Positions 49,885-61,930 of a stretch of DNA of 64,000 bases are shown in pieces (within the stretch, counting starts at the first letter, position 1; every line of letters begins with the position of its first letter). Under the pieces are notes generated by a model that worked only from the letters and a program-made list of their open reading frames with translations, did no database searches and was not told the origin of the DNA. The translations under genes and the position numbers were made by a program. The stretch is from Entomortierella parvispora (lineage: Eukaryota; Mortierellomycota; Mortierellomycetes; Mortierellales; Mortierellaceae), in assembly GCA_963573315.1 (NCBI GenBank), contig OY752145.1:2356001-2420000 (forward strand), written 5' to 3'.

Positions 49885-51201
49885 ATGCCTCTCCTCAAGA
49901 ATTCGGTTCTACTGCTCTCGTTGGCCGTCCTCTGCGCGACAACAGCCCAAGCTGCTCCCGTAGTGCCCACTTTGGATCAAAGCCCATTTCCCTCCGATTC
50001 AGGTTTGTAGACAATTGACCTGCTTGGACGGGGACATGGAAACTCACGTATATATTTGCTTTTGTCTCTAGATTTGGAGGCCATGACGGGTCCTCTCCCA
50101 GAAAGATGGACTCGCTCAAGTTTCTTCACTCCTGAGCATAGAGCCTCACAGGAGAAATCCTGGCAAGAATATAAAGTCGCCACCCGAAAGTTCTCAGAGA
50201 AGGTGGTCTCCAACCGTTGCACCAGCATCCTGGAATCCACGCTCGACCATCTCGAAAACGTTCGAGATTTCGTTCAAGAGCGCCTCTTGGACGAGGAATC
50301 AAACGAACTCTTGCATCCCATCCTTTGGCCCCTTTCCGGGGTTTTAACCATGGCTGAGGATTATTATATCACGATCGATTTGACGGACGAGGTCATAGAA
50401 GAAGAAAAGAGGAAGGAAAAGGAGGAAGAGGAAGAGAAGGAGAGAAGAGCCCCTGCACCCTCTCCCTCTTCCTTCTCCTATAACAGGCATGAAACTCTTT
50501 CTTCCTCTTCCGTTACTGAACAGGAAAAGTCTTGGGAAAAAGAGATCAGGCATATAGATTGGGACACGAAACAACGCATAGAGCAATGGACAGAGGATAG
50601 CCATCCTCAATTCGTGCTCATGTACCGCCTTCGACAACTCGAAAAGCACTTGGCTGCCTTGCCCTATGTGCTCAAGTTTGCACCCGAGCCTGTCCGACAG
50701 GAATTGGGGGAGACTGGGTTCCTTCGAGAGACCGAGACCCTGCGAAAAGATGTGAGGTCCTTGATGACCTGTCAGGGGGTGACGCACGTCACCGTGGCTC
50801 AGTTGAAGGAAGATTTGCCACCGGTTGGAAGCGACGGCGAAGTGGATCGATCTGCGGCCTCCAGAGTTGTTAACACTTTTTACAATCGAATCCATATGAG
50901 ACTGGTCATGATGGCTACGTATTCCGAGGGCTGTATGTTTTATCGGACGCTATTTGCTGGTGGATCTAGCTGTGAACCTAAGAATACCACCCAGGTGGAG
51001 GACCGCGCGCCAGTCAGGAGCTCTGAGGAGGGTAACCAGCAATTGAAGGACCAGGTGCCGGAAGATTCATCTTTGTTCTCGGCTCCAGAGGTCAAGTCTG
51101 TATGGACCTGGGAGGCGGCTTTGCGATTGAAGAAGGGTACTGAAGGAGTTTATCCCAAACGAAACCCTGAACTTGCTGCCTTGATGTTTCCAGAGCTTTA
51201 G
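49885..51201 (+). CDS. Secreted helical protein of unknown function, intact paralogue
   Basis: Exons 49885-50002 and 50072-51201 give 415 residues. The signal peptide spans about residues 1-23 (SVLLLSLAVLCATTAQA). The mature protein is mostly helical, with a charged Glu/Lys-rich stretch near residues 150-165 and conserved elements shared with the gene at 56878: LTGPL/MTGPL near the mature start, ILESTLDHL, the LRQLEKHLAALPYVLKF region, RQELGETGF and a C-terminal WTWEAALRL. Two Cys (residues near 245 and 300) could pair. No catalytic motif is seen. It is extracellular or in the secretory pathway; I cannot assign a function. Confidence 0.78.
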
Positions 51202-51714
51202 GCCAGGTGCTTGCTTGGGCGTCATTAGGGGCTCTACTCATGTGTACGAATGCAGAGAACCATGTCAAAATGAAGAATTATAAAAGCTTTTTCAACTAAC
51301 TGCAGCACGTTGAATGTTGAAGATATTATTATTGGATGCCTCATCGGACTTGTCATTGTTTGAAAAGTTTGTGGATCCCTTGCCTAGCTTTTGCTTGCCT
51401 AGCGGCCCACTTCGGACACTTGGGCCTTCTTAAGCCCCTCGCAGGCCGCTCAAGATCAAGACATGTCTTTGACCAGTGGTTTGGTCCAATGTGGAGAAGC
51501 GGCTGGGTGGAGTGTGGGGTGTGTTGATGGGTGGCCCCTGTTAAGCGCTGAGGACTCCAGTCCGATGATAGTTTAGGTTCGGGGTTTGTCGAACAAGTTG
51601 GAGCAAACGAGCTTGACTCGTCGCGACTTGTCGTCTCAAAAACACCAGTGGACTTCGTCAGCTCCTCAGTGCCAAGTGGCCACCGGAGATCTGAGCCGCG
51701 ATCTATATTTTCCA

Positions 51715-51745
<31 letters not shown>

Positions 51746-52243
51746 AAAAAAAAACCTGGAGATAGACAGAGGTCCGCCGTTGATCTCGCGCTCCCTCTTG
51801 AACCATGCCGCCATAGAAATCGTAGTGCAAGGACAATCAGAAGAGTTGACGCTGTCGCTGTCTTTATCCTGTATCTTCCAATCTCGTATCTTTTCTGTAT
51901 TTGAGAGGATTATGTTTGTGTGATAAGTGGGTTTAACTAGAAGAGGTAAGCTTTAGGTTATTGCTAGCTTAGGTGACCAAACTCAACGCGCGTTCCTTAA
52001 AAGTGGGAGGGCAATTCGCCGTTTACTGAGTTTTGCTTCAGTATGATAGGGAGAGCTGACAATGAGGATTCAACAAGCATCGTCACTCTACGCTTCCGGC
52101 TGCAGCAATCCAGTTATCCTTTGTGGACAGAAACGCGCTTTATTGTTTTCAGATCCTCCTTTGCGTGATTAAACACGCTCTAGCAGTAGCATTAACTAGC
52201 TACTAACCATCCCACCCATGTTGTACGCGCACACAACGGTCGT
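51202..52243. other. Intergenic, no supportable gene
   Basis: Contains the 3' flank of the secreted-protein gene and a poly-A tract of about 23 bases near 51716-51740. Short frames only. Confidence 0.5.
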
Positions 52244-52492
52244 TTACGTATAGAGAATCGCACCGTGGTCTGTGCAGCATTGCTGGAACCTGTCGAAAAA
52301 CTCGTCGTTCAACATTACACACTCGTGAGATATCTCATTGAAATGGCCGGTTCCGGGGCCACTGTTAGCATTGCAACAGTCTTTAGTAGTCCGATACCAA
52401 TGGCCATGGCCGGGCCCACCGCAGAAAGCGGACGCGCCAACTTGCGTAACAACAAAAAGTGCCGCAAGTGCCAACGAGGTAAGATAACGCAT
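52244..52492 (-). CDS. Small secreted cysteine-rich protein
   Basis: 82 residues from the ATG at 52492, chosen because it starts a clean signal peptide (RYLTSLALAALFVVTQVGA); an upstream in-frame ATG adds only a basic, Pro-rich stretch. The mature part is about 62 residues with six Cys, including two CC-type positions (KDCCNA, QQCCTD), and is rich in Gly and His (GGPGHGHW, GPGTGHF). Probably extracellular and disulfide-bonded. Function unknown. Confidence 0.68.
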   Translation of the reverse strand: MRYLTSLALAALFVVTQVGASAFCGGPGHGHWYRTTKDCCNANSGPGTGHFNEISHECVMLNDEFFDRFQQCCTDHGAILYT

Positions 52493-54028
52493 TTGATCTG
52501 GACTGGGAGGAATTGAAGGTCTTGTAAGCTTGGGTCTTGGTAGAGGAGGGAGTTTGGCTTGAGATGGGAGTCGCACTTTGATGTCTGTCAAGTTTTTATA
52601 CATTTGTCAAGTTTTTATACATTTGTCATGATATAGTGCCGCACTATGAGAGGTCATCCGGCATGAATCCGAGCAAGCATTTTGTTGCAAATGGTTCCTC
52701 AATGCACTTTGCCAAGGAAGGACAGAGAGGCCATAATACCTGAATGCACGAGCCTCATGCCCTTCAGAGTGAAATATCAAGGTGGCACGCGCTCCTCGAG
52801 AGTTAGAGCATGAATATGACATATCCCAACGCGAGCATTGCTTTAACAAGATGTCTCATTCTCACGCTCGATTTGCTTCTCTCGCTGCACGCACAGCAGA
52901 CGGGCAAAATGAGTCAATGAGATGGATCACTGCAGGTAAACCCGAGAACATACCTGAACTGCAAGCAGGGGCTAACAAAACTCGAGAATCAAGGGGTGCT
53001 TCTGCACTCAGAGATCTTCCGTGTAACTCTCTTTTAGGGAGGGTTTGACCTTTCACCTAGTCAAAGTGAAGGAGTGGGGTAGTGCACACGAATTTTGAAG
53101 TGCAGGACGCGATTCAAACAAATACTCTTCGCTTTTCAGGGTACAGACAGCGATCCTTTTATTTTGGATCTTCAAAATACTCAGTTCAAACACCATCCAC
53201 CACTTTTCACCAATCTCATCTGCACTTTTTTCTCATTCTTTCTTCACATCCCTTTCTTTGCATTGATTCCTTGTTAGGCCTGTCCTCTATTTCCTTAGTC
53301 CTCTCGTTCCTTGGACTTGTCACCATTGGAGCTCGTCCGCTAACTCCTCGGCCTATTTTTGATATGGACGAATGAGAGTGAATGTCTTTTGGAGACGAGA
53401 AGGGAAACTGGGAGGAGGATGCAAGCCAGTAATGTTGCACAGTCTGTGCGTGCTCTCAGCAAGTTCTCTCTTCGGATGCACTTCCGAACAAAGAACAAAC
53501 CCCTGTTTTTTGGACTTTTCCGAGTCACCGGTTCGCTGGGCATGGGGCAAGGGGGTTCATGCGTGTGATGTGGAGTAACACGTCAATGTAAGATACAGTA
53601 CAGCAGTCAGCGAAGTCTCGCCCTCGTCCCTTTCTCACTGGGCGACTTCTGCCCAAATTAGTGGTGAGCAAAAAATACTAATTTGGACAGATGTCCTCTG
53701 AACTCTCTCTCTTTCCTCCTATCATCCAGCACCTTCCCTTGCTTGTCAACTGCAAATCTGGTCACCGATTCCTGACTTTCACATAGCCCAGAAATATCGT
53801 CCCTTAACATCCCTTCTCCACCACGAAAGCAGTGCAAACCACTTTCTATCCTCCACAACAAAACCAGTCCGAATCGTTCACCATTCCCTCTGCTTCTCCT
53901 TTTTGAGGTGAGTCCAAAGACGAGCCTTGAAACCTCTGCAAAGAACAGTCCGTCTTCCTATCGCCAAGCCTTCACAAATAATATCGTCTAAACAACCTTG
54001 GAACTCTCTATTCGTTCTGTGCAGCACA
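52493..54028. other. Intergenic, no supportable gene
   Basis: Contains a 19-bp direct repeat (TGTCAAGTTTTTATACATT, two copies at about 52585-52623) in the leader of the preceding minus-strand gene. Other frames are short and lack features. Confidence 0.45.
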
Positions 54029-54286
54029 ATGGATTTCATCTTATTGAACGTTCATGTAGGAACTCGAACGCATATGATTAGATTCCTTCAGACGCCAAGA
54101 CGTGACGAGCTTATGGCCGCAATTGTAGATGCCTTTCGTAGAGAAGGCGTATCGGTTATCTTTGCGGAAACCAATGGAGACACAACTGTTATAGTCGTGG
54201 CAACCAATGTCAAAGACTGGCCAGATATCGCATCCAACACAAGACTTGCAATCAACACCGATGGCCGTGAGACTCAATCTAGTTAG
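54029..54286 (+). CDS. Small hypothetical protein
   Basis: 85 residues; not recognised. The sequence alternates strand-like and helix-like segments (DFILLNVHVG, RRDELMAAIVDAFRREGVSVIF, DTTVIVVATNV), compatible with a small alpha/beta domain. No signal peptide or membrane segment. The open frame extends upstream to 53927, but the ATG at 54029, after a CAGCACA context, begins the structured part. No intron or family support, so coding status is moderate. Confidence 0.45.
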   Translation: MDFILLNVHVGTRTHMIRFLQTPRRDELMAAIVDAFRREGVSVIFAETNGDTTVIVVATNVKDWPDIASNTRLAINTDGRETQSS

Positions 54287-56877
54287 TTGAAAATGCAACT
54301 TGACATTCCAGTGCCATAGCGCAAAAAAATTACCACAAACCCTTCATAAACCTCGCCATGCGGGAATCGGTTTGGCAGTTACTCCCCATATTGAAATCCT
54401 ACCAAGGAAGCTGAGCTTCAGGATCACTTATCAGCACACGGGATGCTCTTGTGCAACGAGCACGGGAACAGAGTGGAGACAAGAACAAGAAAAGAGCTTC
54501 ACTGAATTACTATTTATTCAGTAACAAGCCTACTTGGAGTGGATTGCGTGATGTTCATTGGGCCAAGATCTTGTTCCCCAATGTGGGGTTCATCGAGATA
54601 ATTCCAATCTTATCCTTACGTGTTGGGAGCGGTGACAAAAGCGTGTGGCGCAAACGCGTGCAATGGAGATGAGAAGGGACCGGTGGCAATGGGAGAGTAG
54701 CGGAAGAATAGGAACGTCCGACGAGAAGGGGCACAGCGTGGGAGCGGTGGCAATGGTGGGAAGGCCGTTGCCACCTCTTCTTGGACCCCCCTCTTCTTTG
54801 ACACCGTTGTCATGTGGTCAATCCAACCCGTTGTCGTTGCTCCACACGCGCTTCTTCATTCCTTTCTTCGCCATTGCTCGCTCCCATGTCCCATTTATCA
54901 CCTTTACCACTATACCCCTTTCCTTGGCTTCCGGTCCCAGGGGCCATGGGTTCGACCTCGACAAGAACAGTAGCACCGCACCGCATTGGAAATGACTGTT
55001 CCCCGCCAAGCGATGAAGAGGAGAAGTAAGCAAACAATCAACGACAAAAAAACAGAAGGCTCTTGACAAAGTGCCTCACCAAAGGCCGAGATCACCCCTC
55101 ATACACAAATCCAACCGGTCAAAATACCTAAAAGTACACCAGTATGTAGAGGAGGACACAGAGACTCTAGTCGGCCTGCGTTGACAATGCTCCTCTCGCG
55201 AGTGCTCTCGATATCATTAATCAAACGCATACCAAACATGTCCCTGGTTCTGGCACCCGAAGACTGATTATCCCTGACAATACCACCAGAAGGATCTTTC
55301 TTATTCTTGAGAACATCTCTATTATCCTCAAGGTTGGCACAGATGCAGGTGTATAGTGCAAAAATACTCGAAAGACCTTAATTTGGGCCCTAGCGTCGCG
55401 TTTTCGACATTTACTCGTGAAGCCGCCAATGTCTTTCCATTGAGAGGAGGCAAGGAGGTGTTGTTCCATGAAGAGCGCAGTGAGGTGTTGTTCCATGCTG
55501 AGTTGCGAGAGTGATAAAGCAACAAAGGCGGCTAGTAGAGGCCTTATTAAAAAAACCATTTCCAAACCAACACAATTCGCAATGATTAAAAAGTGTTACG
55601 GGCTCTCGGTGTTTTTGAGCTGCTGTGTTGCAGTCCATCAGCAGGTTAAGTCATCTGGCCGCCGCATCACTGCAGCGTCAGAGACGCTAGTCCCCATCTA
55701 AGGGTTCAGGCTTTTCACCGATTTCACCACCCAAGCAGAGAGAGTGTTTTATCAGGATCGCGCCCGTAGGCGTCCCTAGTCCTCATTCGCGCTATCAAGA
55801 AGCGCGCCAAGAACACCGGTTTCCATCTAAGGATTCCAGCCGATTCACTCTCCCCCATGCGCTGGGCAGCCGCGTCCATCACTTTCCTCATACCTTTTCG
55901 GACCACGGTCTTGAATGGCGAAAATATGATATGCAAGGGAAAATGACACAGCTGCGAGTGAGGGACAGAGCGAAAGAGTGTGTGCATGTATGTTGTGAAT
56001 ATGCATGTGTGATGAGGAATGGAGCGGCAGGGGTGATGTACACGCGAGTGCTGGGCCTCAAAGATTTCGCGTACATGTACGTAAATCCATAAGGCACGTG
56101 ATATCGCTCGAAACTCCACGCTTTTCATCGACGCGTATCCCACCTCCCGACCATGCCTACCATGCCGCCCTACCATCTCCATCCTGACCACGACCAATTT
56201 CTTGACAAATTTGACGCAGTAACAACATCACAACAGCCACAACAATACTGCCATTGACCGTCGGTGTACTCCCTGTCCAAGACCTGTTCACGATGGACTG
56301 ATGACTCGGAAGATGTCACTCTGGGGTTAACACATCGAGTTTTGAGGTAAAAGCTCTTTTGTGAAGGGAACACGTAGGAAGAAGGGGAAACAATAAACGA
56401 ATCTTTTTCCATTGCATCTTTAAACGAATCCAGCTGGAGAAGCGTTAGATGCTTGAGTGCGCGCTCACGATGGGGTTTTCTGTGACAGGAGCAACTAAAG
56501 AAAAAAAACTCGACAGAACTGCACGCCCCACTTCGAGATCGATTTTCGATCGCACAAGAGGCTCAAAAAACAAAGATCGCCCCCCAAAAGATCGATCTTG
56601 AGGAATTGAATGAAGCAGGACCTCAATTCCCGGGTGTTCCAAAAGGAAATGGAGAGCAAACGTTGAACCATCCCCGGGGAAAGACGTTGCTTGCTCTACA
56701 CCAACAAGATGAGTGATTGCACCCAGACGCCGTCTCTGTCCTGTCTTTACTTCAGTTTTTTTCGCCACCATTCCGCCCTGTTTCATTTTTTGCCACCATC
56801 TCTCTATATATTCTCCTGCCTCCCCTTTCTTTTTTCTCATACACTTTCACAAACAAACATCTTGGGGGAAACAAGTA
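54287..56877. other. Intergenic, no supportable gene
   Basis: About 2.6 kb with overlapping short frames. A 16-bp direct repeat (GAGGTGTTGTTCCATG) occurs twice near 55453-55496. The last 150 bp are the C/T-rich leader of the pseudogene at 56878. Confidence 0.45.
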
Positions 56878-58022
56878 ATGACGCACTCTTCCTTGCTTCC
56901 CCTCTCCATTGCCGCGCTCCTCCTCTTGTCTTCTTCGACTGCCATCGCAAGCTGCCCTCGTGAACTAGGTGAGTGCCTCTACCAAGATAGAAATGTGTTA
57001 AAGTCTCAGCTATCAGCGTATGTGTATTGAAAAAAAGCGTTCTCAAACTCGTCTCTCTTCAGACATAGAAGAGCTTACAGGCCCTCTGATCCACAACTGG
57101 GTGGACCCGAACCAGCGCGGTGCCGTTCATAGGGATCAACAGGAGCGAGTTTGGCAGCAGCAAAAGTTGGCGTTCCGTCAGTCTGCAAAGGAAGTAGTCT
57201 CTCTCTTGCACCGCGGTTTTAGAGTCTACCCTGGTTCATCTTGCCACTACCCAAGACTTTATCCATGATCGCCTTCAGACCAAGGAATCCTTCGAGCGTT
57301 TGGAGCCTGTACTTCATTACCTTTCCTCCACTTTGTCGATGACCAATTCCTTTGAGATTGCATGGGAGCATGAAAAAGAGAAAGAAGAACCGGATGGGGA
57401 AACCACTGCCTTTGAACAGATAAACACTGGTAGCTCGAGCCTCAAATTCTCCAGTTACCCGAAACCCTACAAGAGGACATGGACAGAAGTGTCCCAGCCC
57501 CAGGTCCTGTAAAAGCTTCGCCTTCAATCGTTGGATAAAGTCCTAGCCGCCTTCCAGCACATTCTCAAGTTTACCCCAGATACAATTCGTCAAGAGCTAG
57601 AAGAGGCCGGATTCGTGCGGGAGATCATGCTCCTGCGGGAGGGGGCTGGCTCTTTGTTGGCCTGTGAGGCCATTGAGCGTGGTTCAGGTGAAGATTCAAA
57701 AGACGAAAAGGACGCGGTGCGCCAATCGGTCAAGGATTTCCTTAATCTCTATGGCCTACGATCGGCGGTAGCGCAGTTCGTAGCCAGCCATGCGGCCTCC
57801 ATGGACCCGGTGTCGAAGCCAACCTATGGTACCGTGAACTGGAGCCAGGAAGGATCACCCCATGAATCGAAAGAGAAATCTCTGAACAATAAGAAAATAG
57901 ACCTGTCTTCATCGTCAGTGTCCGGAGGAGACAAGTTTGTGTGGACCATCCAAGGCTACGTGCGGTTCGTCAACAAGGCAACCGACATGGCGCACAAGGA
58001 TATTACAGCGTTGATGGAGTGA
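56878..58022 (+). pseudogene. Broken paralogue of the secreted protein at 49885
   Basis: Exon 1 (56878-56968) encodes an intact signal peptide (LLPLSIAALLLLSSSTAIA). A phase-1 intron like that of the intact paralogue leads to exon 2 at 57063. Homology is clear across DIEELTGPL, the VLESTL region, the LDKVLAAFQHILKF region, RQELEEAGFVRE and FVWTIQGYV. Two lesions interrupt it. A frameshift lies in a CTCTCT run near 57200-57210, where the frame shifts from EVVSLLH to AVLESTL. A TAA at about 57510, in the restored frame, sits where the paralogue has Met. I describe the breaks only. It could be re-examined for sequencing error, but two independent lesions favour a pseudogene. Confidence 0.75.
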
Positions 58023-58424
58023 GAACAAGGCACTTTGCTTCTTCATTAGTAACGGTAGTAACGGTCCCATCGATGATGGCCATTAAAGAAATGAAAAAAA
58101 TAGAATAGGCGTGAAAAAAGGGTGTTGAGACGGACGATTTGCCATCCTCAGGTACTCAGGGTCCTTCCAGGCCAGGTTTGAGTGGACTATGGATTCGGTC
58201 AAGGCTGTGGACGCAGTTGAGAGGGGTGTGCTTGGATGTTCAGAAAGGGTTGTGCGGACCACCGAGGCAGCGCAGCGCGCTGACCCTGAAAATTTCTCCA
58301 AGCAGAGGGACTGCCAGCACGCACGCGTGCAAACGCCACCAAAATCGATCCACTTTGGTTTTTTGCATGCATGCAATTCAGCTGCATCCCTGCATTCATC
58401 CCGCCGCCGATCGTCTTTGGGATC
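58023..58424. other. Spacer with a possible remnant of a third paralogue
   Basis: A plus-strand frame at 58139-58310 contains FEWTMDSVKAVDAVERGV, weakly like the C-terminal WT element of the two secreted paralogues. No other part of such a gene is present. Confidence 0.3.
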
Positions 58425-60947
58425 ATGAACCGCTTTCTCATCTCCGAGATTGCCCCCGACAAGGATGAGGCCTCTGACACTGGATTCCTGCTGGAGGCGA
58501 GATCGACAACCCGAATAACCAGAACTCCATCTGTCTCGAATAGTCCTCCTGCCTTAATTCATTCCACTGTTCCGTCGCCCATTGGCGAGCCAAAGCAAAG
58601 CCCGCCGCAGCAAGATACCCAGCAACAACCAGAAGCAGAAGCAGCAGCCCCGAGGGTCCCATCACAGAGTTTAGGGCAGGCATTCCTTGTTATTTTTCAG
58701 GCGACGAGGTCGACCCTTCGAAAGGCGCTACTGACTCTGGATTCAGACAGTGAGTTTTTCTTGCATATCTCTCAATTCGTACACGATGTGGAGCTGGCTC
58801 TGTAGAAATTCAATATGACTATATCAATGACCCTCTTCTTTTTGTCCCCGTAGACGTTTTGTCCAAATCGCTTCGAACTTTGGTGGACTATGTTCTGTTT
58901 GCAGAGCAGGATGCCTCTTTGGCTAAAACGAGATCGATCGAAGTCCTACGTCCGTTCCTGGACAAGGTAATAAACAAACATACGTAAAAGACATAAGAGA
59001 AAAGAGTCAGAGGGTGGCGGAATGACAATGCGTTTATAATATATCATTGATCTATCACACTCAGCCTATTTACCTTTATTTCTTTCCATTATTTACCACT
59101 AGATAATGAAGAAGTCGGATGAAAACGCGAAAAAGATCTCGTTCTTACTCTTGGATTGGCAATTACTCGACCATCCTTGTCGATCTATTATAGCTCAGGC
59201 GCTAGCACTGGAGATGGGACCCAAGACAGAAGACAAGAAGCGAAAGCTCTCTGCCCTGTTGGCTCTAGACCACGCCCTCTCGACACGATACAAAAGGATT
59301 CTGGAAAAGAACAAGCAGGAAACCAATATAAACCAATCTATCGAGACGAAAAGTACTCCGAAGGAGACAGTGGAAGACAAAAACAAAATCGCTACCAACT
59401 TCTTGGATGTGCCAGAAGTCAAAAGTCACAGAGAAGGAGGAGGACGAGGAGTGATCGAGGTTATTGAACCAACGGAATATCAAATTGCGGCAACAAATGA
59501 GCAGGAGTCAAAGACAGGTTTGGCAACCGGGGAGGAGCTATGTGCTCCATTCGAAGGACCGACCCTAGTCGAGATGATCTCGCATCTGTCGTATATCACG
59601 AGGCATGATGGGTAATAATGGAGATGTTGCGCACGGTGTCCACGTCTACGGGATGTACACCATTGGTCAAAGATTATTGAAACATTCTTTTATGTTGTAG
59701 AGCATCTGCAAGCGACGGGGTGCCATCCATGACACGACTGACAGGCCTTGCCTTCCAGTTGAGCATCTCTCTGTCTCGAATGTTGACAAAAAGCGCTTTG
59801 CGCGAAATTGAACTTGAAGAGGAAGAGGAAAACCGGGTAAAGAAATCCGGGACACCTGCAACAAAGCCAAAGAGGGGACCACTGATCGTCGAGCTGGATT
59901 CAGAATCGGAGAGGACCCTATCTCAAGTGGATAAAGACAAACAGGCTGACCAATTATCCTTGCGCTGGAGCTTTGCAAAGAGCATGGGAAGCATACGAGG
60001 CGTCATCGAAGATCTGAAATCGGTATGTCGTCTATAAGGCCATTTGCGGTTCCCATGGGCACCTTCTTACCATATTCTGCTTTACACGCCCGTGTCCTTT
60101 AGTGGAGTCGAAATAAGAGTTTGCTGATGACTGCAGCTCTGGAGGATACTCTGGACATGCTGTCTCGATTCTGTCGACATTACCAGAGACAGCTGGAAGA
60201 AGCAGATTCAAATGCACCCAAGCTCACAGTAATAGAGAGTAGCTCACAAGGACCGCCACCGCCTCCGTTCAGAGAAGTTGTAAAATCATTTGCGAAATGT
60301 TGGAAGCCAGTGTCGGCCGCTCTCTGCCCCATCGAAGAAAGTATCCCTTCAAGCCCTGAGACATTGAGGAAACGCGTACGAGAAACATTGGATCAGGTAT
60401 GTGAGCTATATCGCCGAATGTCTTGTCAGCAGTAACTCTCCAGAAATCACGGTGAACTCAAAAAAACAAACGCTCTGATTTGTGGATTCATAGAAAGAGT
60501 TACCTCCGTTCGTGCGATTGCATGTCATTGGTCTCCTCCTGGGTCAGGCTGAACCGACTGTCTCTGCAGACGCGCTGAAACCGACAGCAACCGATGATAA
60601 ACTCAGGACAGAGATCCTCGAAATGGCAGATTTAGTCGTAAGCTCACCACACGCTAACATCGGAAACTAACAAAGAAACTTGTTTTTTACTTTAGTGCAT
60701 GACTGACCCAAGACTTCTTGTTTGTTTCTTTGTTTATTCTTTGATCACGTAGATCAAGTCAGGAATCCCCGTGGCACGCAACGTTGCCGTTGAAGTTGAC
60801 AAGCAATTGAAAACAAAAGAACCCCAAAGGGGAGGGTCAAAGCCAGTGCCTGGGAGCCGTTCGGCGAGTTTGCCATTGACAACGTCCCCGCTGACTCACC
60901 TTCACCATAAAGACCGACCAGCACCGACCATTGCGATGGTGGACTGA
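58425..60947 (+). CDS. Helical protein of unknown function
   Basis: Exons 58425-58749, 58854-58966, 59103-59611, 59701-60022, 60103-60396, 60494-60637 and 60753-60947 give 633 residues. All six junctions keep phase, with good donors (GTGAGT, GTAATA, GTATGT, GTAAGC). The N-terminal 85 residues are Ser/Pro/Gln-rich. The rest is strongly alpha-helical with regularly spaced Leu (LRTLVDYVLFAEQDASLAK, LLALDHALSTRYKRIL, LLMTAALEDTLDMLSRF), interrupted by acidic or basic linkers, so a helical-repeat scaffold is plausible. No signal peptide or membrane segment. I do not recognise the family. The start is the first ATG in the open frame with suitable composition; an upstream exon is not excluded. Confidence 0.7.
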
Positions 60948-61732
60948 GCAAATTTTTGTTCAATTTTTTGCCGAGGGTTTTTTTTTGGTTTACGGGGTAA
61001 AAATTGGTCCGGAAGCAAGATGAACCTTGTTCCCCAATGCGACCGACAATTACACAAAATGACTTTATGACGCATGGTGGAGGGCAAGGGGCAAAAAAAG
61101 GAAATCAACAGACAAGAGAGCTGCGCTGCTGGGTGACAAATACTCGGGAAGAGAGGGACAGCGGAAAAGGAAAAGAAAAGAGAGTGAGAGAAAGGACCTT
61201 GGGATTGAAGGAGATGACAAGGCAACATTGCGCAGGTGGCGGCGGCGGCGGCGCCTCTTTTTTTTTTTTTTGTCTCAAGAAAGAAAGGGACGAGTCAGAA
61301 CTGTGGAGACAGTAAAATGGTGCGTGGTGATTAGGATGGTTGTGGATCATGAACCACTTTATTTTTTCTCGTCCGTTAGAAGGGGGCGTGAGCCAGGACA
61401 AGAATGGATTTAGACAGACCGTGGACGGGTAAAAGTCATTGGGCGGGTGGAGGAGAGGAAGGACTCAACGAGAAAGGAGACGGGGGAAAATGTCATAGGG
61501 AGAGGGGCGCAAAGATGGGACCTGAGCGTGCGGCAAGGGCGCACACGCACATGGCAAGAACAGTCGGATGGAGCAAAAGAGGACGAGGGATAAAGAGTTC
61601 TTCCCCCTGGTAGAGTGCTATCTGCGCAAGAAGAGGGGGGGAAGGAGGAAGGGAAGCAAGGACAAGAGAGAAAGACAGAAAAACACCGACCGTCGATGAC
61701 GAAGCAAAGAGAGCGTAGCGGATTGTCGCGAA

Positions 61733-61763
<31 letters not shown>

Positions 61764-61930
61764 CTTTTTATTCTCCAACTCTTTCTTCTCCTGCTTGTGT
61801 TCTTTCTCTTCTTCTCTCCTCTTCTTTTGCTTTTATTATCCTTTCCTTCTTGTCTCTCACATCTCTCCTCTCTCCCTTTCCTTCTTTCATCCTGCATCCT
61901 CCTCTTGTTGAACATCCCCTGACCTGACCA
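60948..61930. other. Intergenic; upstream region of the ceramide synthase gene
   Basis: Contains T tracts near 61260 and 61736-61762 and a C/T-rich leader up to the ATG. Long frames here are low-complexity. No gene seen. Confidence 0.55.

Noticed and set aside
55724-56197. Minus-strand frame of 157 codons
   Set aside because: No domain, signal peptide or splice support; composition like surrounding non-coding DNA.
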